Source of the DNA: Rickettsia typhi
GTDB lineage: Bacteria; Pseudomonadota; Alphaproteobacteria; Rickettsiales; UBA1997
NCBI GenBank assembly: GCA_945902255.1
Contig: CAMDMO010000003.1
Location: 1 to 31,021, forward strand
Reading direction: 5' to 3'
Length of the DNA: 31,021 nt
In this document: positions 1 through 7,200 of the stretch, in pieces
How positions within the stretch are numbered: position 1 is the first letter of the stretch
Layout of the letters: every line of letters starts with the position of its first letter
The notes under the pieces: generated by a model
Database searches by the model: none
What the model was told of the DNA's origin: nothing
What the model saw: the letters and a program-made list of their open reading frames with translations, nothing else
Position numbers and translations under genes: made by a program

Positions 1-150
1 GAAGGAGTTGAAATGGTAATGCCTGGCGATAACGTTAAAATCTCTGTCGAATTAATTTCTCCAATCGCTATGGAAGAAGGTCTTCGTTTTGCTATCCGTG
101 AAGGTGGTAGAACTGTTGGGGCTGGAGTGGTGGCTAAGATTATTAAATAA
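1..150 (+). CDS. tuf: Elongation factor Tu, C-terminal end (partial)
   Basis: The window opens inside an open frame that reads to a TAA stop at 148-150 and encodes the last 49 residues of EF-Tu, the GTPase that delivers aminoacyl-tRNA to the ribosome. The visible part is the end of beta-barrel domain 3, with the family hallmarks MVMPGDN (residues 5-11 of the fragment), the stretch around PIAMEEGLRFAIREGGRTVG, and a C-terminus ending in a VAKIIK-type tail. The start lies outside the window. A tuf gene directly upstream of tRNA-Trp, secE and nusG is a common alphaproteobacterial arrangement, which supports the call. A second tuf copy elsewhere in the genome cannot be judged from here. Confidence 0.97.
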   Translation, partial: EGVEMVMPGDNVKISVELISPIAMEEGLRFAIREGGRTVGAGVVAKIIK

Positions 151-161
151 CTTATTTAACT

Positions 162-434
162 ATGAAATATTCTACAATTTTTAAGCTTGTTGCATTAACC
201 TCTACCCTTGCACTTACCGGATGTTATCATTCTAAGTCAAAAGTAAAGTTTGTGTCAGATCAGAAAGATGTTTGGATAGAAAAAACATCTTCTAATGGCA
301 AGCAAAAAGGCCGTGAAATGTTATATTGCAGAGCTAATGAAAAGAAAGATGGAACTGCTAAACCAAGCTGTTTTCAAGTTAAAATTGATAATGAGCTAAA
401 TGAGGTTGTTAAATCTTCATCAAAAAAGAAGTAG
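162..434 (+). CDS. Small predicted lipoprotein (90 aa)
   Basis: This 90-residue protein has a lipoprotein signal peptide: a basic start (MKYSTIFK), a hydrophobic stretch at about 8-18, and a lipobox LTGC whose cysteine (C21) would be lipidated after signal peptidase II cleavage. The mature part is short, hydrophilic and rich in Lys and Ser, with two further cysteines (about C57 and C70) that could form a disulfide in the periplasm, and it ends in SSSKKK. I do not recognise a family. It starts 11 bases after the tuf stop and ends just before tRNA-Trp, so it may be carried on the tuf transcript. Its position inside an otherwise conserved cluster is unusual. Function is unknown. Confidence 0.75.
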   Translation: MKYSTIFKLVALTSTLALTGCYHSKSKVKFVSDQKDVWIEKTSSNGKQKGREMLYCRANEKKDGTAKPSCFQVKIDNELNEVVKSSSKKK

Positions 435-443
435 TAAAAGTTT

Positions 444-519
444 AGGAGCGTAGCTCAACTGGTAGAGTAGCGGTCTCCAAAACCGTTGGTTGGGGGTTCG
501 ATTCCTCTCGCTCCTGCCA
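444..519 (+). tRNA. trpT: tRNA-Trp (anticodon CCA)
   Basis: A complete 76-base cloverleaf. The acceptor arms AGGAGCG (444-450) and CGCTCCT (509-515) pair perfectly, followed by discriminator G516 and an encoded CCA (517-519). The D arm is GCTC/GAGT. The anticodon stem GCGGT/ACCGT encloses CTCCAAA, giving anticodon CCA at 477-479, which reads UGG. The T loop TTCGATT is canonical. Its place upstream of secE-nusG matches the usual tuf-trpT-secE order. Confidence 0.97.
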
Positions 520-553
520 AATTAGATTCAAATTTTAAATCTGATAAGGATTT

Positions 554-597
554 ATACCATTTTCACTAAATGTGGTATTATTTAGTGGAAATGGTAT
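554..597. repeat. Long perfect-type hairpin downstream of tRNA-Trp
   Basis: An 18-base left arm (554-571) pairs with an 18-base right arm (580-597) around an 8-base loop. The only non-Watson-Crick position would be a G-U pair in RNA. The arms read ATACCATTTTCACTAAAT and ATTTAGTGGAAATGGTAT. No T-run follows, so it is not a classic intrinsic terminator. It could be a tRNA 3'-end processing or transcript-stabilising structure, or a small palindromic element. The rest of the 520-783 spacer holds nothing else certain. Confidence 0.7.
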
Positions 598-783
598 TTA
601 AGTTATTTAGTGTAAAAATAGAGAGAATTGCATTAATTTTAGCATGGCTAAAGTTCGTGCTTAAAAATTACAGACTCTGGAAAGTAATCATTTAATTATA
701 ATCTATGGTTGAGTCATAGTTTTTAAGTTTTATTGGGCTTTGTTCCCACGGCATTCCTGCCATCTAAGTTTAGGTATATTATA

Positions 784-966
784 TTGAAAGTATTAAATTT
801 TTTCAAAGAAGTAGTTGATGAGCTAAAGAAGCTCCATATTCCCTCAAAAAAAGAGGTATATATTACAACCATAACCATTTTGGTTACAATTGTAGTCGTC
901 TCTTTAGCGATTTTATTTGCTGATTTTGTTATTTCAAAATTCATCAAAATTATTTTTGGTTTATAA
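784..966 (+). CDS. secE: Preprotein translocase subunit SecE
   Basis: SecE is the small inner-membrane subunit that clamps SecY in the SecYEG protein-export channel. The reading frame from TTG 784 gives a 60-residue protein beginning MKVLNFFKEVVDELKK, an amphipathic helix followed by the family motif around W/H-IPSKKEV and one membrane helix (about residues 26-48). This is the usual length for a single-helix SecE. The frame has no ATG. An earlier in-frame TTG at 733 would add 17 residues unlike SecE, so I prefer 784. Position directly before nusG confirms the identity. There is no clear ribosome binding site, and a TTG start without one suggests low translation efficiency or coupling that I cannot see. 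Confidence 0.9.
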   Translation: MKVLNFFKEVVDELKKLHIPSKKEVYITTITILVTIVVVSLAILFADFVISKFIKIIFGL

Positions 967-977
967 TTAAAGCACTC

Positions 978-1517
978 ATGGAAAATACAGAAAATAAATG
1001 GTACATTGTCAATGTAATGGCTGGCCAAGAAGGTAAAGTTGCTACTGAAATTAAGTCAATGATTACTCGTGGCACTATTTCGCAATATGTTTCTGAAGTT
1101 TTGGTTCCTTCAAAGCAAATTGTAAAAGTTAAAAAAGGACAAAAAGTACAAGAAGCACAAAAATTATTTCCAGGATATGTTTTTATCAATGCTAGCCTTA
1201 GTGGTGATGTATATAGCCTAATTAACTCAATTCCAAAAGTAATGGGATTCTTAGGTAGTAAAAATAATCCACAGCCAGTTTCTGAGGCGAAAATGAAAGA
1301 TATTCTGAATATTTCAAGCATTCAAAGCGCTGATACAAAGCATGTTATGTTTGATATCGGGGAAACTTTAAATATAACAGAAGGTCCATTTGAGTCTTTT
1401 TCTGGAATAGTTGAAAATTTTGATGCTGAAAAACAAAAAGTTAAAATTTCGGTTTTAATTTTTGGTCGCGCAACCTCAGTTGAGCTTGATGTTAATCAAG
1501 TTGAAAAAATTTCTTAA
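978..1517 (+). CDS. nusG: Transcription termination/antitermination factor NusG
   Basis: NusG binds the clamp of RNA polymerase, suppresses pausing and links RNAP to Rho or to ribosomal protein S10. At 179 residues it has the normal bacterial length. The N-terminal NGN domain starts at KWYIVNVMAGQEGKVATEI (about residues 7-25) and contains the VLVPSKQIVKVKKGQK segment and the PGYVFINASL strand. A C-terminal KOW domain (about 122-179) shows the signature FDIGETLNITEGPFESFSG followed by VKISVLIFGRATSVEL. It starts 11 bases after secE, and the pair is probably cotranscribed. The usual tight junction with rplK is broken here by 238 bases containing a palindromic element. Confidence 0.98.
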   Translation: MENTENKWYIVNVMAGQEGKVATEIKSMITRGTISQYVSEVLVPSKQIVKVKKGQKVQEAQKLFPGYVFINASLSGDVYSLINSIPKVMGFLGSKNNPQPVSEAKMKDILNISSIQSADTKHVMFDIGETLNITEGPFESFSGIVENFDAEKQKVKISVLIFGRATSVELDVNQVEKIS

Positions 1518-1595
1518 GAAATATATTGCAACTTAGTTTTTTGAAAATATATTGCTGCGCCTCGTAAAAGATCGAGAGGTAGCTAAATTTCTTTT

Positions 1596-1710
1596 AAACG
1601 CCAGTTCAGGATAAGAAATATCTAGATCGCAGCTATTTTATTTTTAGCAGAGTTTGTTACAAATACTGCTAATTTTATTTTTGGAAATTTATTATCCAGA
1701 GCTGACGTTT
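1596..1710. repeat. Palindromic element, copy A (nusG-rplK spacer)
   Basis: The left end AAACGCCAGTTCAGGATAA (from 1596) has an inverted, diverged counterpart ending GAGCTGACGTTT at 1710, with about four mismatches over 24 bases. The interior has smaller inverted repeats, including AGCAG (1647-1651) with CTGCT (1666-1670). Outside it, CTTAGTTTT (1532-1540) and AAAACTAAG (1712-1720) form another inverted pair, so the folded region may span 1532-1720. Its ends match those of the elements at 18528 and 20457. No reading frame of note lies in it. The spacer also contains AATATATTGC twice (near 1520 and 1547). Confidence 0.7.
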
Positions 1711-1755
1711 GAAAACTAAGCAAAACAAGGCTTTAAGCCATATCTATTTAAATTT

Positions 1756-2193
1756 ATGTCAAAAAATGTAAAAGAAGTTCTTGGCTTAATTAAGTTACAA
1801 GTGCCTTCTGGAAAAGCAAATCCATCACCTCCAATTGGACCTGCTCTTGGGCAAAAAGGTCTTAATATCATGGAATTTTGTAAGCAATTTAATGCTTTAA
1901 AATTTGATTATGAAATTGGTACTCCAATTCCAGTTACAATCACTGCTTATAAAGATAAAAGCTTTACCTTTATTACAAAAAATCCTCCGGTTTCTTACTT
2001 GATTATGCAAGAAATTAAACTGGCTAAAGGATCATCTAATCCAGGAAAAGATACCGCTGGAAAAATTACCATGAGTCAAATTAAAAATGTCGCCAAAAAG
2101 AAAATGGTAGATATGAACGCGGTTGATATTGATGCCTGCGCAAGCATGGTTAGAGGCTCTGCTTTATCAATGGGATTAGAAGTAGTAGAATAA
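1756..2193 (+). CDS. rplK: 50S ribosomal protein L11
   Basis: L11 binds the GTPase-associated centre of 23S rRNA together with L10 and is needed for stringent-response sensing by RelA. The 145-residue length is typical. The N-terminal domain has the signature PPIGPALGQKGLNIMEFCKQ (about residues 26-45), the flexible hinge follows near residue 70, and the C-terminal rRNA-binding domain shows the motif GKITMSQIKNVAKKKM and VRGSALSMGLEV. It heads the rplK-rplA-rplJ-rplL group. The start ATG at 1756 has no recognisable ribosome binding site, as for most genes here. Confidence 0.99.
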   Translation: MSKNVKEVLGLIKLQVPSGKANPSPPIGPALGQKGLNIMEFCKQFNALKFDYEIGTPIPVTITAYKDKSFTFITKNPPVSYLIMQEIKLAKGSSNPGKDTAGKITMSQIKNVAKKKMVDMNAVDIDACASMVRGSALSMGLEVVE

Positions 2194-2217
2194 ATTAAAA
2201 TTTAATATTTGTTTGTG

Positions 2218-2907
2218 ATGACTAAGGCAAAAAAAGTAAAACAAGAAGTTGAAAAATATTCAACCAAAACTCTTGAAGAAGCTGTTAAAAAAGCTCAAGA
2301 GCTAAGCTTGGCAAGAAAGCGTAAATTTGTTGAATCAGTTGATTTTGCAATCAATTTAGGAATTGATGCAAAGCAATCTGATCAATCTGTTAAAGGTTCA
2401 GTTTTGCTTCCGCATGGTTCTGGCAAAAAAGTAAAAGTTGTTGTTTTTGCAGCTAACGAAGATCAAAAAAAAGTTGCTCTTGAAGCGGGCGCTATCTTTG
2501 CTGGTCTTGAAGATTTGGTTGCTAAAATTGAAGGTGGATTTTTAGATTTTGACTGTGTTGTTGCAACTCCAGATGTTATGCAAAAAATCAGCAAAGTTGC
2601 TAAAAAACTTGGACCCCGTGGTTTAATGCCAAGCCCAAGAAACGGAACCGTTACTACCGATATTAAAAAAGCAGTTTCAGATGCACTAAAAGGCAGAATA
2701 GACTTTAAAAACGATAAAGCTGGAACGGTACATTGCTTAATTGGTAAGGCTGATTTTGATGCTAACGCTTTAGTTGAAAATGCTAAAACTATTATCAAAG
2801 CAATCAAAGATGCTAAACCTGATAGCGCTAAAGGAAAATTCATTAAAGAATTTTACTTAAATACAACAATGGGTCCATCGATACAAGTTGCTATTGAATC
2901 GCTTTAA
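2218..2907 (+). CDS. rplA: 50S ribosomal protein L1
   Basis: L1 forms the mobile stalk at the ribosomal E site and in many bacteria represses its own operon by binding the mRNA. I chose the ATG at 2218 (MTKAKKVKQEVEKY), giving 229 residues. The frame stays open to a TTG at 2209, but those three extra codons are unlikely to be used. Family signatures include the segment around VLLPHGSGKKVKVVVFA, and the L1 motif KKLGPRGLMPSPRNGTVT near residues 126-143, followed by the return of domain I (KADFDANALVENAKTII and the C-terminal TMGPSIQV). It lies 24 bases after rplK, consistent with one transcript. Confidence 0.98.
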   Translation: MTKAKKVKQEVEKYSTKTLEEAVKKAQELSLARKRKFVESVDFAINLGIDAKQSDQSVKGSVLLPHGSGKKVKVVVFAANEDQKKVALEAGAIFAGLEDLVAKIEGGFLDFDCVVATPDVMQKISKVAKKLGPRGLMPSPRNGTVTTDIKKAVSDALKGRIDFKNDKAGTVHCLIGKADFDANALVENAKTIIKAIKDAKPDSAKGKFIKEFYLNTTMGPSIQVAIESL

Positions 2908-2916
2908 ATAAAAAAG

Positions 2917-2953
2917 CTGCGACGCAAGGAATTTATTTTCTGTTTTGCGGCAG
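2917..2953 (+). promoter_or_regulatory. Candidate rplJ leader hairpin
   Basis: In the 70-base gap between rplA and rplJ, CTGC-CGCAA (2917-2920 and 2923-2927) can pair with TTGCG-GCAG (2945-2953), with a two-base bulge and a 17-base loop. In many bacteria the L10-L12 complex binds a folded leader at this exact place to repress rplJ translation. Location and stem fit that role, but the conserved L10-leader kink-turn was not verified. Confidence 0.3.
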
Positions 2954-2977
2954 TGTTAAATAATTTTTCATAAGAAA

Positions 2978-3493
2978 ATGAATAAGAATCAAAAATCAGA
3001 TCTAGTTTCTTCATTAAAAAACAAGCTTACAAATAGTGCATTTGTATCTGTAGTTCATTATCGCGGAATGAGCGATAAACAACTTTACGACATGCGTATT
3101 GCGCTAAAATCTAAAGGTTGTAACATGAAAATTGCAAAAAATACTTTGGTAAAAGTTGCAATTAAAGGAACTGATCTAGAAATTTTAACCCCGCACTTAA
3201 GTGGCCCAACTGCAATTTTATATTCGCAAGATCCGGTCGCTTTATCTAAAGTTTTGTCTGACACTGTTAAAACAGCTCAGCTTCTAAAAGTGAAAATTGG
3301 TTATTTGAACAAGTCTCTAATAGAAGAAAGCGTTATTAACAGCTTGGCAACATTAGGCTCTTTGGAAGAAGTTCGCGCTTCTTTCCTTGGTAAACTCAAA
3401 GGTGTTCAATCTAACTTTGTAAGGATCGTTAACGCTCCTCAATCTGGATTGGCTTCTTTGCTAAAAAATTACGCCTCTTCAAAACAGGAGTAA
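2978..3493 (+). CDS. rplJ: 50S ribosomal protein L10
   Basis: L10 is the base of the ribosomal stalk and anchors the L7/L12 dimers that recruit translation GTPases. The 171-residue product has the usual length. The N-terminal rRNA-binding domain shows the family pattern LTNSAFVSVVHYRGMSDKQL and the segment MRIALKSKGCNMKIAKNTL (about 37-58). The C-terminal helix that carries L7/L12 is the region around NAPQSGLASLLKNYA. It is followed 34 bases later by rplL, the standard partner order. Confidence 0.98.
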   Translation: MNKNQKSDLVSSLKNKLTNSAFVSVVHYRGMSDKQLYDMRIALKSKGCNMKIAKNTLVKVAIKGTDLEILTPHLSGPTAILYSQDPVALSKVLSDTVKTAQLLKVKIGYLNKSLIEESVINSLATLGSLEEVRASFLGKLKGVQSNFVRIVNAPQSGLASLLKNYASSKQE

Positions 3494-3527
3494 AATTTAA
3501 TATTAATTTAATTAATTAGGTACAAAA

Positions 3528-3902
3528 ATGTCTGCTAATCTCGAGCAACTTACAGAAACTTTATCATCTCTAACCGTACTAGAACTTGCTGAACTTAGCA
3601 AAAAACTAGAAGAAAAATGGGGCGTTTCTGCTGCTTCATTTGCAGTTGCAGCTCCTGCTGCTGGTGCCGCTGCAGCCGTGGCTGAAGTTAAAGATAAATT
3701 TGAAGTTGTTTTAACTAATGCTGGTGAAAACAAAATCAACGTTATTAAAGAAGTGAGAGTTATCACTGGTCTTGGCTTAAAAGAAGCTAAAGATTTAGTT
3801 GAAGCTGCTCCAAAAACATTGAAATCTGATGTTGCTAAAGCTGAAGCTGAAGAATTAAAGAAGAAGCTTGAAGCAGCTGGCGCTAAAGTTGAATTGAAAT
3901 AG
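3528..3902 (+). CDS. rplL: 50S ribosomal protein L7/L12
   Basis: This 124-residue acidic stalk protein exists as dimers bound to L10 and recruits EF-Tu, EF-G, IF2 and RF3. The N-terminal dimerisation domain (about 1-32) contains LTVLELAELSKKLEEKWGV. An Ala-rich hinge follows (about 36-54, AVAAPAAGAAAAVAEV). The C-terminal domain carries the signature KINVIKEVRVITGLGLKEAKDLVE (interrupted here only by my spacing of domains). A weak TAGGT purine patch lies 7 bases before the ATG, one of the few possible ribosome binding sites in the cluster. High expression relative to rplJ would be expected. Confidence 0.99.
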   Translation: MSANLEQLTETLSSLTVLELAELSKKLEEKWGVSAASFAVAAPAAGAAAAVAEVKDKFEVVLTNAGENKINVIKEVRVITGLGLKEAKDLVEAAPKTLKSDVAKAEAEELKKKLEAAGAKVELK

Positions 3903-3923
3903 TTTTTAAATTTTATTTCTAAT

Positions 3924-3965
3924 GAATTTGCTTCTAAATTTATATTAAATATTAGAAGCAAATTC
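3924..3965 (+). terminator. Perfect 14-bp hairpin after rplL
   Basis: GAATTTGCTTCTAA (3924-3937) pairs perfectly with TTAGAAGCAAATTC (3952-3965) around a 14-base loop, 22 bases after the rplL stop. It is AT-rich and lacks a downstream T-run, so on its own it looks more like a 3'-end stabiliser or processing site than a terminator. It sits immediately before the stronger terminator-like hairpin at 3968. Confidence 0.5.
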
Positions 3966-3967
3966 TG

Positions 3968-4004
3968 AGCCAATCCTCCGTGTAAAATTGGTGGGTTGGC
4001 TTTT
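3968..4004 (+). terminator. Intrinsic-terminator-like hairpin after rplL
   Basis: Bases 3968-3979 pair with 3990-4001 (AGCCAA outer stem, then a wobble, CC/GG, one U-U mismatch and CC/GG) around a 10-base loop, followed directly by TTTT at 4001-4004. This fits a short intrinsic terminator separating the rplKAJL group from rpoB. Partial read-through to rpoBC, as known in E. coli, is possible. The T-run is also the left foot of another inverted repeat (4001-4014 with 4042-4053). Confidence 0.6.
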
Positions 4005-4053
4005 GGCGTGTTAGATATTAATTATTGATAGTTTTTATCACCTAACGCCAAAA
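4001..4053. repeat. Inverted repeat in rplL-rpoB spacer
   Basis: TTTTGGCG-TTAG (4001-4014, with a two-base TG bulge) is the inverted complement of CTAACGCCAAAA (4042-4053). It overlaps the T-run of the preceding hairpin. On the minus strand it would also end in a T-run, so it might act in that direction or as a dual structure. The following stretch 4054-4188 shows no gene. I see no convincing promoter in it, although one for rpoBC would be expected here. Confidence 0.5.
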
Positions 4054-4188
4054 CCATGTTTTAGAAAAAGATTTTTTATATGATTACTGTCTTAAATTGT
4101 AAGATGTTTTCCTGTCGTGAAATCATCTCAATTACCAAATTCAGCTCAATCATATATTCCCATGTAACTTAAGCAAACTGACCAATTA

Positions 4189-4194
4189 AAGGGG
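4189..4194 (+). promoter_or_regulatory. Ribosome binding site for rpoB
   Basis: AAGGGG lies 7 bases before the GTG at 4202. It decides the rpoB start and stands out because nearly all other genes in the window lack a Shine-Dalgarno sequence. A non-ATG start paired with the one strong site suggests deliberate setting of RpoB synthesis. Confidence 0.6.
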
Positions 4195-4201
4195 TAGCAA
4201 G

Positions 4202-7200
4202 GTGACTCAGGCTCGTAATTTTGATCAAAGTATTTTTAGAAAAAGCTTCAGCAACAATAAAGACAAAGAGGCAATTCCTCATTTGATCGCATTACAGAAA
4301 GATTCTTACGAGAAATTTCTGCAAGCTAATGTTGCTTCAGAGAAGCGCGAAAATGTTGGTATTCAATCAGTATTTCATTCGTTTTTCCCACTTTCAGATT
4401 CCGCTGGCAGAGTAACGATAGAATTTGTAAGCTATTCTTTGGGTGAGCCAAAATATGAATCTTATGAATGTTTATCAGCTGGTAGAACATTCTCAGCTCC
4501 TCTTCGCGCGCAATTAAGGCTAATTTTATGGCATCAAGAAGAAGGAAGTGAAATCAGGGAAATTCGTTCAATTAAGGAACAAGAAGTTTATCTTTGCGAT
4601 ATTCCTTTGATGACTGAAACCGGAAGCTTCATAGTTAACGGCGCTGAAAGAGTTATTGTATCACAAATGCGTCGCGCTCCCGGAGTTTTCTTTGATAGCG
4701 AAAATGTAAAACTTTCTGGATCTAAATCTTATACTGCAAAAATAATTCCTTACATTGGATCATGGCTTGATTTTGAATTTGATAGTAAAGATATCGCATA
4801 TTTCCGCGTTGACAAAAAAAGAAAAATTCCAGCTTCTTCACTTCTTCGCGCTACAGGAATGAGCTCGGAAGATATTATCCGTGGCTTTTATGGATCAATT
4901 TCTGCTACATTAAGTAAAAATGGTTGGGCAACAAAATTTGATGCCGAAATTTTTGCCGGTAAAAAAGTTCCTCATGATTTAATTTGCGCTGATAGCGGCG
5001 AATTAAAAGTTAAAGAAGGCACTAAGCTTGGTCGCAAAGCAATCGAAAAACTTAAAGAAGAAAAATTTGAACATTATCTTTTAACTGATGAGGTTCTACT
5101 TGGCTATGTAGTGGCGCAAGATCTAATCGAAGCCGAAACCGGAGAATTACTTCTTGAAGCTGGCAGCATCTTGACTTCAGAAAGTTTAGAAATTTTACAA
5201 AAATTAAATTTCAAAAATATTGAAATAGTTAATCCAAGTAAATCTGATATTGGGCCATATCTTTATAACACGATGTTGGTTGATAAAAACCAAAATCAAA
5301 AAGATGCTTTATCTGATATTTATAAAGCTATCAGACTTGGCGAAGCTCCATCATCTCTTGAAGTTGCAAAAAGCTATTTTGAAAATTTATTCTTTTCTGA
5401 CGTTAGATACAATCTTTCTGATGTTGGTAGAATGAAAATGAATCATCGTCTTGGTCTTAATATCGACAAGGAAACTTTATTCCTAACTCATGACGATATT
5501 AAACAAACAGTTAAAATTTTATGCTTAATTAAGCATAATGATCTAAAGACTGACGATATCGATAACCTTGCAAATCGTAGAGTGCGTGCAGTTGGTGAGT
5601 TAATTGAAAACCAATTACGCATCGGTATGACTCGTATTGAAAAGTCAATTCTTGAAAAAATGAACTCAGTGGAAGTTGATACTATCATGCCACAAAGTTT
5701 AATTAATTCTAAGCCATTGATTACTGCGGTAAAAGATTTCTTTGCTACTTCGCAGCTTTCACAATTTATGGATCAAACCAATCCTTTGGCTGATATTACG
5801 CACAAACGCAGACTTTCTGCTTTAGGGCCAGGCGGTTTAACGCGTGAAAGAGCTGGATTTGAAGTTCGTGACGTTCACCCAACTCACTACGGAAGAATTT
5901 GTCCAATTGAAACTCCGGAAGGTCCAAATATTGGTTTGATTAACAGCTTAGCCACTTACGCTCGCGTTAACAACTATGGATTTATCGAAACTCCTTATCG
6001 TAAAGTAACCAATGGTAAAGTAACTGAAGAAGTTTCTTACCTTTCAGCAATGGAAGAGGTTGATTTCGTTATCGCTCCTTCAACAGTTGAAGTTGATGAT
6101 AAAGGTCATATTAAATCTGATTTAATAAGCTGCCGCAGAAATGGTGAATTCATAATGTTGCCTCCTGAAAAAATCGATTATATTGACGTTTCAACTAAAC
6201 AAATTGTTTCAATTGCAACAACTTTAATCCCTTTCTTAGAGAATGATGACGCGAATCGCGCATTAATGGGATCAAACATGCAACGCCAAGCAGTGCCCTT
6301 ACTTCGTCCGGATGCTCCTTTAGTTGGAACTGGTATGGAAGCAGTAATTGCGGCTGACTCTGGTGCAGCAGTTCGTACTAAAAAAGAAGGTGTGGTAAAA
6401 TTTGTTGATTCATCAAAAATTGTAGTTGAATCAAATGAAGACGGCATTCCACATGTTCAAGTTTATAATTTATTAAAATATACAAGAACCAACCAAGATA
6501 CTTGCGTCAATCAAAGACCAACAGTTGAAATTGGTGAAAAAGTAACTGCTGGTCAAATTATTTCTGATGGACATAGCATTTCTAATGGTGAAATCGCTTT
6601 AGGTAAAAATGTTAAAGTAGCATTCATGCCTTGGAGCGGTTATAACTTTGAAGATTCTATAATCATTTCAGAAAAATTATTATCTAACGACACTTTCACT
6701 TCAATTCATATTGAAGAAATGGAAATAGTTGCTCGCGATACTCGTTTAGGGCCTGAAGAAATTACTCGCGACATTCCAAATGTAAGCGAAGAAGTTTTGG
6801 CTAAACTTGACGAAGAAGGTATTATTCACATAGGTGCAGAAGTTCAGCCTGGTGATTTATTGGTGGGTAAAACTACGCCTAAAAGCGAATCACCAATGAC
6901 TCCGGAAGAAAAATTACTAAAAGTAATTTTTGGTGAAAAAGCATCTGATGTAAAAGATTCTTCGCTTTATGCTTCAACTGGCACTAGCGGCGTTGTGGTT
7001 GATGTTAAAGTTTTCTCGCGCAAAGGTATCGAAAAAGATGAGCGTTCAATTTACATTGAAATGCAGCAAATAGAAGAATTATCTAAGCGCAAAAACCTTA
7101 GAGTTTCTTTCTTAGAAGATTCAATAAAAAACGCATTAGTTAAGCTTTTTGATGGTAAAAAACTTACTAATAATGTTGATAAGTTAAAGGCTAAATCTCA

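Noticed and set aside
733..783. N-terminal extension of SecE from TTG 733
   Set aside because: The added residues do not resemble SecE and derive from a small hairpin-containing stretch. TTG 784 gives the family's normal start.
723..1028. Minus-strand open frame across secE
   Set aside because: It is the opposite-strand shadow of secE and the nusG start. No family features, and the plus-strand genes are certain.
5750..5820. Possible rifampicin-resistance changes in rpoB
   Set aside because: Q521, D524, H534 and S539 match the sensitive E. coli residues. Nothing suggests resistance.
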